Source: Bradyrhizobium sp. CB3481 (GTDB lineage: Bacteria > Pseudomonadota > Alphaproteobacteria > Rhizobiales > Xanthobacteraceae). Taken from it: 64,000 nucleotides of DNA. Made by a program: the position numbers and the translations under genes. Every line of letters starts with the position of its first letter. Positions within the stretch are counted from its first letter, which is position 1. The notes beneath the pieces are model-generated. The model made no database searches. It was not told the origin of the DNA and saw only the letters and a program-made list of their open reading frames with translations. Location: assembly GCF_029714305.1 (NCBI RefSeq), contig NZ_CP121647.1:3182501-3246500 (forward strand). Reading direction: 5' to 3'. This document shows, piece after piece, positions 52,085 through 60,538 of the stretch.

Positions 52085-53845
52085 ATGACCCGGAAGCTCG
52101 CCGCCATCATCGCCGCCGACGTTGTCAGCTACAGCCGGCTGATGGGTGTCGACGAGGCCGAGACCTTGGCGGCGCTCAAGACGCATCGACGAGATTTGAT
52201 CGACCCGAACATTGCCGAGCATCAGGGCCGCATAGTCAAGACAACTGGGGATGGCCTTCTGATCGAATTCCCGAGCGTGATCGAAGCCGTCCAATGTGCG
52301 GTCGAGGTCCAGCGCGCGATGCAACAGCGTAATTCAGACGTGCCGGCGGACCATCGCATCGAGTTCCGCGTCGGCATCAATCTCGGGGACATCATCATTG
52401 ACGGCGACGATATTTATGGCGATGGCGTTAACGTTGCGGCACGGCTCGAAGGCCTCGCCGAAGCTAATGGGATATGCGTAAGCAGAGTCGTACACGATCA
52501 GGTGCGCGACAAGCTGGGTCTGGGCTTCGAGGATCTAGGCGAACGGCAGCTCAAAAACATCGCCCGCCCGGTCCGCGTCTTCCGGATTGCAACCCCGGAC
52601 GTCGGACCGCGGACGCAATCGGCAAACCCCGCACTCGCGATGCCGACCAAACCGTCGATTGCCGTATTGCCTTTCACCAACATGAGCGGGGATCCAGAAC
52701 AGGACTACTTTGCCGATGGAATGGTCGAGGACATCATCACGGCGCTATCTCATTTCAAGGCACTGTTCGTCATCGCCCGCAACTCCAGCTTCACATACAA
52801 GGGGCGCGCCGTTGACATGAAGCTAGTCGGGCGTGAGCTAGGAGTGCGCTATGTGTTGGAAGGAAGCGTTCGCAAGGCCGCAAATCGGGTGCGCATCACG
52901 GGTCAGCTTGTCGACACCGCAACTGGTGCGCATCTTTGGGCGAACCGGTTTGATGGTGGGATCGGCGACATTTTCGATCTCCAGGACCAGGTGACGGAGA
53001 GCATTGTCGGAGCAATAGCGCCGGCGGTTGAAAAAGCCGAGATAGAGCGCGCCAGATGCAAGCCGACTGAGCGTCTCGACGCCTATGAACACTACTTGCG
53101 CGGTTTATCTAAGTCTTATCAAGATTCCAGTCAGCAGGCGTGCAGTGAAGCACTTCACCTATTTTACAGCGCGATCAAGCTCGACCCAGATTTTGCGACA
53201 GCCTACGCTCGTGCCGCCTTTTGCTATGCCAATGCCAAGGCCTTTGGCTGGCTTTCACTCACGCCGGAAAAGGTTGCCGAGGTATCGCGGCTCGCTCAGC
53301 GGGCGGTTGAGTTGGGTAGGGATGATGCGATCGCGCTCGCTGATAGCGGATGGGCATTGGCATATGTTGTTCGCGATCTCGATCGAGGCGCCGCTTTGAT
53401 CGATCGCGCGCTTGCGCTTAATTCCAATGTGGCCGAGGCGTGGGATTGCGGTGGCTGGGTGAAGAATTGGCTCGGCGAGTACGAGCTAGCGATCGAGCGC
53501 TTCACGCGTGCCATACGCCTGAGCCCACTTGATCCGTGGATCGCACCGATGCGAGCTGGGACTGCGCATGCACATTTCTTTCTGAGTCGTTATGATGAAG
53601 CGGCATCGTGGGCGGCAATGGCGTTGCAGGACAATCCAAACTCCCAACCGCTACTTCGTATTGGCGCTGCGAGCAATGCGATGGCGGGACGGCTGGGTCA
53701 AGCGAAGAAGGCGATCGTGCGCCTGCGCCAACTCAATCCTACACTGCGGGTTTCCAACCTCAAAAGCGTGCTGGGACCTTATCGGCGTGCCGAAGACATC
53801 TCGCGATACGAAGAAGCATTGCGGCGTGCCGGGCTCCCCAAATGA
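52085..53845 (+). CDS. Class III adenylate/guanylate cyclase with TolB-like and TPR regions
   Basis: This 586-residue soluble protein has three parts. Residues 1-170 are a class III cyclase domain with metal Asp residues D12 (AADVVSYSRLMG) and D56 (TTGDGLLIEF) and the catalytic Asn/Arg pair N116 and R120 (YGDGVNVAARLEG). Residues about 190-320 are the TolB-N-like segment common in this family (SIAVLPFTNMSGDPEQDYFA, VRYVLEGSVRKA). Residues about 330-586 are TPR-like helices. Such proteins are highly expanded in bradyrhizobia. The product could be cAMP; the TPR region is probably the sensor or scaffold. No membrane segment. The ATG follows a GC-rich leader without a clear ribosome site. Confidence 0.92.
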   Translation: MTRKLAAIIAADVVSYSRLMGVDEAETLAALKTHRRDLIDPNIAEHQGRIVKTTGDGLLIEFPSVIEAVQCAVEVQRAMQQRNSDVPADHRIEFRVGINLGDIIIDGDDIYGDGVNVAARLEGLAEANGICVSRVVHDQVRDKLGLGFEDLGERQLKNIARPVRVFRIATPDVGPRTQSANPALAMPTKPSIAVLPFTNMSGDPEQDYFADGMVEDIITALSHFKALFVIARNSSFTYKGRAVDMKLVGRELGVRYVLEGSVRKAANRVRITGQLVDTATGAHLWANRFDGGIGDIFDLQDQVTESIVGAIAPAVEKAEIERARCKPTERLDAYEHYLRGLSKSYQDSSQQACSEALHLFYSAIKLDPDFATAYARAAFCYANAKAFGWLSLTPEKVAEVSRLAQRAVELGRDDAIALADSGWALAYVVRDLDRGAALIDRALALNSNVAEAWDCGGWVKNWLGEYELAIERFTRAIRLSPLDPWIAPMRAGTAHAHFFLSRYDEAASWAAMALQDNPNSQPLLRIGAASNAMAGRLGQAKKAIVRLRQLNPTLRVSNLKSVLGPYRRAEDISRYEEALRRAGLPK

Positions 53846-54087
53846 TGAGGAAGGAAGCCTTCCGGCTCTTTCGAGAGTTCGATTATTCGGAGGTTGCGAT
53901 GTGCGCATCTTCCCCACACCGGATGGCGAGACGGGCCATAGAGAGGTGCGGCATTTCGGCCGGTGGTTCTATGTTGGTGATGGATGCATGGAATCGGTTC
54001 ACATCTAGTCAACCCAAAGAGGAGCAGCGCTTGATTTTGATCACGCTGCCAGAGGGTCTCGACAGCCCGCCCAAATTCCAACTCTAG
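53842..54087 (+). CDS. Short ORF overlapping the cyclase stop (81 aa), unknown
   Basis: ATG 53842 overlaps the cyclase stop as ATGA, which would allow coupled translation. The reading starts MMRKEAFRLFREFDYSEVAM and ends LPEGLDSPPKFQL, with no known domain. A competing frame over the same bases also reads protein-like (RIFPTPDGETGHREVRHFGR), so a frameshifted gene is possible. Confidence 0.35.
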   Translation: MMRKEAFRLFREFDYSEVAMCASSPHRMARRAIERCGISAGGSMLVMDAWNRFTSSQPKEEQRLILITLPEGLDSPPKFQL

Positions 54088-54224
54088 GAATTGCCGTCGA
54101 GTTGGTCGGATGAGCAATCGGATGTCCCAATTGGCCCATCTGCGACCTTGGAGAGTGTTCGCTCTGGGGCCGCTGTTAGAGTTGACCAGACTTCAGTCGG
54201 CCAGCCGCTTAATGAGTACATGTC

Positions 54225-54806
54225 TTATCTCGCGCGGCGCGCCGCGAGCCAGCCTGCGAACGGCGCGAGGAATGCCAGGCACCACGTGTACTGCGCAACC
54301 TCCGGCGCGACGACGGCGGCAGCCGTTCCCAGGACGAACACGATCACCGGAAACAGCGCCGTCGTCAGCAAGTGCGGATCCCTCCGACCCCCGAGCGCAA
54401 GCACCCACAGCACCGCATTCAGCGCGGCGATGGTGGTCAGATGAACCCCGTAGAGGACAGCCAGCACGCCATCGAGCCGATAGGTGCCGTAGAGTCCGTT
54501 CGTCACCGGCAGCAGGATGATCGAGAGCAGAAAAAACAGATTAAGAAACACCACGCCGCGGCCGCCCTCCGGCGCAACCGCGAGCCGCCGATGATGGCTG
54601 AACCAGAACATGCCGGCGACGATGAAGCTGATCATCAGCGCGATGACCGGCTGCGCATAGACGCGCATCAGGTCGTGCCAGTCCGGCGCCTCTTTGAAGC
54701 TGGATGCCTTGGGCAGGTCATAGGCGAGCAGCGTCATGGCAACGCCAAAGATGGTGTTGCTCAGCATCTCCAGCCGACGCATTTCGAACAGGCCGGTTTG
54801 CGGCAA
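54225..54806 (-). CDS. TMEM175-like (DUF1211) membrane protein, probable potassium channel
   Basis: Bacterial TMEM175 proteins are tetrameric K+ channels with six helices. This 193-residue protein shows the family selectivity-filter region at helix 1 in divergent form, RRLEMLSNTIFGVAMTLL (canonical R-x-x-x-FSD, with S-N here). Further helices include PVIALMISFIVAGMFWFSHH (the F-x-x-HH part matches the family) and VVFLNLFFLLSIILLPV. The Asp of the FSD motif is Asn here, a departure worth noting. The start may be 54806 or ATG 54782. Confidence 0.85.
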   Translation of the reverse strand: MPQTGLFEMRRLEMLSNTIFGVAMTLLAYDLPKASSFKEAPDWHDLMRVYAQPVIALMISFIVAGMFWFSHHRRLAVAPEGGRGVVFLNLFFLLSIILLPVTNGLYGTYRLDGVLAVLYGVHLTTIAALNAVLWVLALGGRRDPHLLTTALFPVIVFVLGTAAAVVAPEVAQYTWCLAFLAPFAGWLAARRAR

Positions 54807-55058
54807 GGTGGTCCCCCAGATTTTTCTTAATCGTCCGTCTCGAACCTCGGCATCATCCAGTATCAGCCCGTTGATGGCTGCGCGAGCCTGGGCTCGACCG
54901 GGTGCTGGTCTGAAAACCGCTGATGGGCCAATCCAGAGCCAGCGACGATACTATCTCACATTGCTTGTAATCTGGCTCACACGCTGTGCTTCGACACTCG
55001 TTTACGCTGATCGGTGCGACCATTCTGAGTATCCGCCACAACGCCGTAGGAGGACGAG

Positions 55059-56549
55059 ATGGACGACCCAATCCTGTACTGGAATGCCGTTTCCCTCGAA
55101 TGCAATCGGCGCGACCACACCGGGGTCATGGCGGCCCGCAACCAGCGCGGACCGACACTATCCTCCCGGGCGCTCGCCATCGTCCACATTGCTATGCACG
55201 ATGCCTATGTGCTGACGCAAGCCGGTCTGGGCACGCCTGTCGCCAAGAACGATCCCTATCTCCCGCCCGCACAGCGTCCGGCTTTCTCTGCCGGGGTCAG
55301 CACGACGGCTACAGCCGCCGTTGCCGTGGCGGCGGCGGCATCGGTTACGTTGCTCAATCTTTATCCGAGCTTTACCGGTTTCATCAACGACGAGTACGCA
55401 CGCTTCTCTTCGATGTGGGGTCCTGATGACGCCGGCCATCGCTTTGGCGCCGCTGTTGGTCAGGCGGTGCTTGCGTTGCGCCAGGGTGACGGCGCGCAGC
55501 CCGATCCTGACGACGCGATCCCGGATTACATGTATTCGGCCGGTCCTGGCCGGCATCGACCCGACCCGCTTAATCCAGGACAGGGATTCCTCGGACCACG
55601 CTATGGCTTTGTTCGCCCGTTCGCGATCAGCAGCTTCCATCCGCTTGCCCCTTATCCGCCCATCGGCAGTGCGGACTATGCGTTGCATCAGGCCCAGGTT
55701 TACACCAAAGGCGCCGCCGCCGCGTCAGCCGTCGTGGATCGGACGCCGCTCGAAACTTTGGTCGGCACGTATTGGGCCTATGACGGCGCAAAGGAGATCG
55801 GCACGCCACCCCGCCTGTACAATCAAATTGTCAGGTTGATTGCGGCGGCCAAGGGATTGTCTACCGAGCAGAATGCGCGGTTGTTCCTGCTCATCAACAT
55901 CGCCATGGCGGACGCGGGCATCCTGGCCTGGTTCTACAAATACCTCTACGACCTCTGGCGGCCGGTCGTCGGCATCCGTGAGTACGATGCGAGCATGGGC
56001 CCCAGCGCCACAAAAGGCGGGATCATGTTCGACCCGGCTTGCGACCCGTTCTGGCGACCGCTCGGTGCGCCGAAGACCAACGTCATCGACGAGCGCATCC
56101 GCAGCTTTACGCCGCCGTTCCCGTCGTATCCCTCCGGTCATGCTACGTTCGGCGCGGCCGGCTTCCATGCGGCGCGCCTCTATCTCCAGTCAGTCGGTAA
56201 GGGCACGATCAATGCCGACGGCACGGACGACTTCACCTTTCAGTTCGTTTCGGATGAGATCAATGGCAAGAGCATCGATCCGGATGATACGGTGCGCGCG
56301 CGTCATATGCGTAGCTATGCGGGGTTGCACGAGGCAATCTTCGAGAATGCGCTTAGCCGCGTCTTCCTTGGCGTCCATTGGCGTTTCGATGGAACGACCG
56401 GCACTGACCCTGCATCGATGCTGGCAGCTACCGACAACATCGGCGGTGTTCCGCTGGGGCTCGCCATCGCCGCGGACATATTCGGCCAAGCTAACCTAAG
56501 GCCGTCGCCGTCCAGCGTGAAGCCGCCACCTTTCGACGCCACGCCCTGA
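55059..56549 (+). CDS. Vanadium-dependent haloperoxidase family (PAP2 superfamily)
   Basis: The enzyme type oxidises halides with peroxide using vanadate. The 496-residue protein has the full vanadate-binding set in the right order and spacing: K294 and R301 (YKYLYDLWRPVVGIRE), S359-G360-H361 (PSYPSGHATFGAAGF), and R434 and H440 (SRVFLGVHWRFDG). These match the Lys/Arg, Ser-Gly-His and Arg/His residues of fungal chloroperoxidase. There is no signal peptide. The start ATG is set by AGGAGG. A phosphatase role cannot be excluded, since the fold is shared with acid phosphatases. Confidence 0.9.
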   Translation: MDDPILYWNAVSLECNRRDHTGVMAARNQRGPTLSSRALAIVHIAMHDAYVLTQAGLGTPVAKNDPYLPPAQRPAFSAGVSTTATAAVAVAAAASVTLLNLYPSFTGFINDEYARFSSMWGPDDAGHRFGAAVGQAVLALRQGDGAQPDPDDAIPDYMYSAGPGRHRPDPLNPGQGFLGPRYGFVRPFAISSFHPLAPYPPIGSADYALHQAQVYTKGAAAASAVVDRTPLETLVGTYWAYDGAKEIGTPPRLYNQIVRLIAAAKGLSTEQNARLFLLINIAMADAGILAWFYKYLYDLWRPVVGIREYDASMGPSATKGGIMFDPACDPFWRPLGAPKTNVIDERIRSFTPPFPSYPSGHATFGAAGFHAARLYLQSVGKGTINADGTDDFTFQFVSDEINGKSIDPDDTVRARHMRSYAGLHEAIFENALSRVFLGVHWRFDGTTGTDPASMLAATDNIGGVPLGLAIAADIFGQANLRPSPSSVKPPPFDATP

Positions 56550-56568
56550 CACAGGAGGCGGGGAGTCT

Positions 56569-56601
56569 CAAAAGAGAAAATTCACCGAGGCATCTCTTTT
56601 G
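56569..56601 (+). terminator. Hairpin after the haloperoxidase gene
   Basis: CAAAAGAGA (56569-56577) and TCTCTTTTG (56593-56601) form a 9-bp stem with a 15-base loop, 20 bases after the stop. It ends in a T-rich arm; a modest terminator. Confidence 0.45.
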
Positions 56602-56796
56602 GTCCTGTCCGCATCCGATCGTCATCTGCGAATTGCGGCATCCGGTTTGGCGCACCGAATCGGCTGCCGCATCTATGCGCGCTGTGACCCTCGAATAGCG
56701 GTCCATTTCGCCGCGGATGAGCGCGGCGCTCCCTTGCCTCACCAGTCCGCCTTCGCCCTGCGGGCTTTCGGCGCGGCAGCCTTCGCGAGCGAAGGC

Positions 56797-56883
56797 TGGT
56801 GCGGGCGGTGGGACTCGAACCCACACGACGTTGCCATCGAGGGATTTTAAGTCCCTTGCGTCTACCAGTTCCGCCACGTCCGC
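56797..56883 (-). tRNA. tRNA-Leu (UAA)
   Basis: Read on the minus strand it has GCGGACG acceptor, a Leu-type D arm (GGCGGAACTGGTAGACGC), anticodon TAA in the loop of AGGGA-CTTAAAA-TCCCT, a long variable arm (CGATGGCAACGTCG) and the T arm GTGGG-TTCGAGT-CCCAC. CGCCCGC and an encoded ACCA follow. Pair 5-68 of the acceptor is A-C; all other acceptor pairs are Watson-Crick. The gene is 87 bases. Confidence 0.95.
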
Positions 56884-57057
56884 TTTACTCAGGAGATCAG
56901 ATACTTAGCGCCTTTATTGGAGAAGTAAAATCGGCATGTTCTCCGGCCATGCGCAGGCTTTGCTTTAAGCGAGGGCGGTTGCCAAAGCAAAGCCTCAATG
57001 CGGACACTTTGGCCCTGTTTTAGGCAATCTCAATACTATCCGCTTAGGCGAGGGTCG

Positions 57058-57483
57058 ATGCCGATATCGCTGCTCCACGACAGGTCATTCAAAGGCTGCC
57101 TTGCCGCGCTGGCGCTGGTTGCGCTGGGGGCTGGCCTGTCCGGCTGCGCCGGGATGAGCGACACGATCGCCCCGGCCTTCGCCGATCCCGCCAAATACGA
57201 TCTCTACGATTGCAAGCAGCTCGAGCCGGAGCGCAAGAAGCTTGCCGCACGTACGGCGGAATTGCAGGGGCTGATGACCAAGGCGGAAACCGGCGTCGCC
57301 GGTCCGATGGTCGCGGAGCTCGCCTACCGCAATGAATACATTGCGCTACGCGGACAGTCGAAGCTGGCCGATGAAGCCTGGCAGAAGAACAGGTGCGTGG
57401 AATCGGCGCCGGAGGCGCCGCCGACCGCTGCAACTCCGTCGGGCAAGGCCGGCCGTACGAAGGCGAAGCGGGCGGCGAATTAG
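57058..57483 (+). CDS. Predicted lipoprotein (141 aa)
   Basis: The start ATG 57058 is behind GGCGAGG. A lipoprotein signal ends in the lipobox LSGC, making C30 the lipidated residue. The mature part has a conserved-looking segment, FADPAKYDLYDCKQLEPERK, then a helical region, and ends in a basic tail (GKAGRTKAKRAAN). It has a second Cys pair (DCKQ, NRCVE), perhaps a disulfide. I recall similar short lipoproteins in Bradyrhizobium but no function. Confidence 0.75.
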   Translation: MPISLLHDRSFKGCLAALALVALGAGLSGCAGMSDTIAPAFADPAKYDLYDCKQLEPERKKLAARTAELQGLMTKAETGVAGPMVAELAYRNEYIALRGQSKLADEAWQKNRCVESAPEAPPTAATPSGKAGRTKAKRAAN

Positions 57484-57632
57484 ACTTCGATGAGATGATG
57501 CCCGGTCCTTCGCCTGCAACATTAGCCCTTGACGGCTACTGTGCATGGGGTTGTTTTCGATATTTTTTGTTTTAGGCGGTCAACGGGGCCTCGGGCCGGA
57601 CCCGATCTCATCCGTCGGAGCTGGAATTCCGC

Positions 57633-58835
57633 TCACACCCGCCAGTTGTAGATCCAATCCTGTCGCGCCAGCATGCGCGTAGGGCCCATCGCCTTGATGG
57701 CGAGGTCACGCGCCAGCGCCAGCGGGCCGGTGAGATGGTAGATGCGTCCCTGTTGCCACGCCGTGCGCTGCACCCGCTGCACGCGGCCGCGCCGCAAACG
57801 GCCGTAGTGCTCCAGTGCGGCCGTGATGCCGGCGGCAGTGCTGCCTGGGGCTTCGCTGAGGCATTTGGCAAGCACGGCGGCGTCCTCGATTGCCATGCCG
57901 GCGCCCTGGGCGGCGAACGGCAGCATCGCATGCGCGGCGTCGCCGAGCAGCGCGACTGCGCCGTCCGTCCATTTGCCGAGGTCGGGCAGGGTGAACAGGG
58001 CCCACCGCCGCCAGTCGTCGACGGCGCCGAGCAGCATGCGCGCCGTCGCAGGCCAGCCCGGGGAGGCGAATGCACCCTTGAGCTCGTTGGCCTCGCCGGG
58101 GGCGCTCCAGCCCGGCCGGTTCCAGGTTCCCGGCACGATCGCGACCACGTTGATCTGCCGCGCCGCCGAGATCGGGTAGGCGACCAGATGCGCATCCGGG
58201 CCCATCCAGAGCTGGACCCGCGGGGCGGTATATTCGCGCGGCAGCGTCGTCGCATCGAGGGTTCCGCGCCAGGCGATCAGGCCGGAAAATTGCGGCTGGA
58301 CGTTTGGGAACAGGTGGTTTCGCACCGCTGACCAGATGCCGTCGGCGCCGACCAGTGCCGCCGCCAGCTCCTGCTGCCGTGTGTCACCGCGGCGCTGCAC
58401 GACCGTCAACCCCTTGGCATGCGAGGTCACGTCCTCGAACTGGCAGCCGAGCCGCAGGTCGATGTCCGGATGGTCGCCGACCGCTGCGGCCAGCGCCGCC
58501 TGCAGGTCGGCCCGGTGCATCACCCAATAGGGCGCACCGGCGCGCTGGCCGGCGGCCTCGCCGAGCGGCACGCGCACGATCTCGCCGCCCGCCCGCGCGC
58601 TCATGACGTTGATGGCCTCGGGGGTTACGGCGCGCGGGGCGAGCCGCGCGCGCAGGCCGAGATCAACAAGGATTCGGCTGGCATTGGGCGAAAGTTGCAG
58701 ACCGGCGCCGGCTTCCTCCAGCCGTTCGGTTTTCTCCAGGATGATGACGCGAAAGCCCTTCGCCGCGAGCGAAAGCGCTGCCGTCAGTCCCCCGATCCCG
58801 GCACCAGCAACGATGATGGTGCGCGCGGCAGCCAC
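57633..58835 (-). CDS. FAD-dependent monooxygenase (salicylate-hydroxylase/UbiH-like)
   Basis: Flavoprotein aromatic hydroxylase of 400 residues. The FAD-binding motifs are AGAGIGGLTAALSLAAKGF (near the N-terminus), ALVGADGIWSAVR (DG motif) and LLGDAAHAMLPFAAQGAGMA (GD motif). There is no extra C-terminal domain. Its substrate could be salicylate or another aromatic acid. It starts seven bases after the stop of the CHCC zinc-finger gene, so both are probably co-transcribed; that partner is a respiratory-type protein, and the link may be only positional. Confidence 0.92.
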   Translation of the reverse strand: MAAARTIIVAGAGIGGLTAALSLAAKGFRVIILEKTERLEEAGAGLQLSPNASRILVDLGLRARLAPRAVTPEAINVMSARAGGEIVRVPLGEAAGQRAGAPYWVMHRADLQAALAAAVGDHPDIDLRLGCQFEDVTSHAKGLTVVQRRGDTRQQELAAALVGADGIWSAVRNHLFPNVQPQFSGLIAWRGTLDATTLPREYTAPRVQLWMGPDAHLVAYPISAARQINVVAIVPGTWNRPGWSAPGEANELKGAFASPGWPATARMLLGAVDDWRRWALFTLPDLGKWTDGAVALLGDAAHAMLPFAAQGAGMAIEDAAVLAKCLSEAPGSTAAGITAALEHYGRLRRGRVQRVQRTAWQQGRIYHLTGPLALARDLAIKAMGPTRMLARQDWIYNWRV

Positions 58836-58842
58836 CGAAGGG

Positions 58843-59088
58843 TCAGGCGACCTTGTCCTTCAGGACGCATTCCGGAGGCCGGGCTTCGCCTGCGCCGAGG
58901 TCGGCGGCAAAGCGGTACAGCGTCGAGCAGTACGGGCAGATGATTTCGTTGTCGTTGCCGAGGTCCAGGAACACGTGCGGATGGTCGAACGGCGGGTTGG
59001 CGCCCACGCACATGAATTCCTGCGAGCCGATCTCGATTACCGAGACGCCGGCGTCGTTGTGGAAATGCGGGACGACATGGTCGGACAT
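58843..59088 (-). CDS. CHCC-type zinc-finger protein (NDUFS6-like)
   Basis: This 81-residue protein has the zf-CHCC pattern: C27, H36, C51 and C54, seen in FMCVGANPPFDHP and EIICPYCSTLYRF. It is the bacterial relative of the complex I accessory subunit NDUFS6 found in alphaproteobacteria. The start MSDHVVPHFHNDAG is set by AAGGTG upstream; the longer frame to 59163 is rejected. Confidence 0.85.
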   Translation of the reverse strand: MSDHVVPHFHNDAGVSVIEIGSQEFMCVGANPPFDHPHVFLDLGNDNEIICPYCSTLYRFAADLGAGEARPPECVLKDKVA

Positions 59089-59348
59089 CAGTTTCACCTT
59101 GGATAGCAACGGTAGGCGGACGCAATCAACGCGATGCGGCAAACCCGAAACGCCGCGCACCATAGTGGGGGGTGCCGATGATTCCTAGAGCCGTTGGTGA
59201 TCGATTCCTGGAGGTCCCCACCGCAACTTTGCTCATGCAAATTCGACACAATCTTGTCGTCGGAGAAAAGCCCTTCTTTCGTCGGGGCAGTTGTGTCTTA
59301 AAAACGGCACACCATCTTGAGATTGACGAAAACATTAGGCTTTTTTGG

Positions 59349-60497
59349 ATGAGGCGATTGCGGCTCGGTTCGGCTCTGGCAGGGGTGGCACTCAGCGTGG
59401 CGGTGTGCGCGGCGCTGTGGCCGCATGCCCGCGAGGCCGGCGCCATCCTGGCGGCGCAGGACGACCCCGCGGTGCTGTCCGATATCCACATCAATTCCGC
59501 CCTGCGGAGCAATCAGGCACTGGTCGCCCAACATATCGAGGCCGCGCTCGCGGAAGGCGATGCCGATCTCGCGAGCAGCTTCGTCGAGCTCGCCCGTGAC
59601 AAGGGCATTGCCGTCAGCGACGAATTGTCGAAGCGCGTCAGCGACGCCGTTACTGATGCCGGCTCGGCATCGCATTTCGCCAAGCGCTTTGCCACGGGTC
59701 TCGTAACCGGCAATGCCGATGACGTCGCGAGCCTGTCGGGCACGGTCGCCGGCGATCTCTTCGTGTTCGGCGACATCAGGGACGTCGTGCGCGAGGGCAA
59801 GCATCTGGCGACCGGTGAAGAGGTGGATCGGCTGGTGCTCGGTCTTGCGACAGTGGGACTTGCGGTCACCGCCGCGACCTACGTTTCCGTCGGCGGCTTT
59901 GGTCCGGTTCGCGCCGGCCTCTCGATGGTCAAGGATGCCCGCAAGGTCGGGCGGCTGGGCGAGGGGTTGACGCAGTGGGCCGGCCGCTCCGCGCGCGAGG
60001 TGGTCGATGCGCCCTTGTTGCAGCAGGCGGTTGCAAAGGGCTCGGTATTGCGGCCCGGTGAGACCGCCAGCGCGATCAAGGCGGCGTTCCGTGCCGAGAA
60101 GGCCGGTGCGCTGGTGCGGCTCGCAAAGGACGTCGGACGCGTCGGCGAGAAGGCCGGCACGCGCGGCGCGCTCGACACGCTGCGCATCGCGCAAGGGCCG
60201 AAGGATGTCGCCCGCGCCGCGCGGCTGGCCGAATCCAAGGGCGGCCAGACCCGCGCGATTCTCAAGGTGCTCGGCCGCGGCGCGCTACTGCTCGCCGCCG
60301 GCGCCTTCAATCTGACGATGTGGATCTTCGGTGCGCTGCTGGCGTTGTTTGGTTTCCTGTCATCGATCAAGGCGACGACCGAGCGGGCCACCGAAGCCTG
60401 GCTGCGTCGAAGCAAGGCGCGCCGGTTACGAAGGCAGGCAGCGGCGGCACCCTTGCCGTCGGACCCGGCTCTGGTAGGCGCTGCCCTGCAGGGCTAA
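59349..60497 (+). CDS. Hypothetical membrane protein (382 aa)
   Basis: ATG 59349 gives an N-terminal membrane helix (LRLGSALAGVALSVAVCAAL), probably a signal anchor. A long soluble segment follows. A mildly hydrophobic segment lies at about 160-180 (LGLATVGLAVTAATYVSVGG) and a strong C-terminal helix pair at about 315-345 (LLLAAGAFNLTMWIFGALLA, LFGFLSS). The tail is very basic (RRSKARRLRRQAAAA). No domain is recognised. The ribosome site is weak, so the start could lie upstream at 59172. Confidence 0.7.
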   Translation: MRRLRLGSALAGVALSVAVCAALWPHAREAGAILAAQDDPAVLSDIHINSALRSNQALVAQHIEAALAEGDADLASSFVELARDKGIAVSDELSKRVSDAVTDAGSASHFAKRFATGLVTGNADDVASLSGTVAGDLFVFGDIRDVVREGKHLATGEEVDRLVLGLATVGLAVTAATYVSVGGFGPVRAGLSMVKDARKVGRLGEGLTQWAGRSAREVVDAPLLQQAVAKGSVLRPGETASAIKAAFRAEKAGALVRLAKDVGRVGEKAGTRGALDTLRIAQGPKDVARAARLAESKGGQTRAILKVLGRGALLLAAGAFNLTMWIFGALLALFGFLSSIKATTERATEAWLRRSKARRLRRQAAAAPLPSDPALVGAALQG

Positions 60498-60538
60498 ACT
60501 TGCAGCATCGCAAGCCCGCTTCTTTCGATCCCCCAAAA

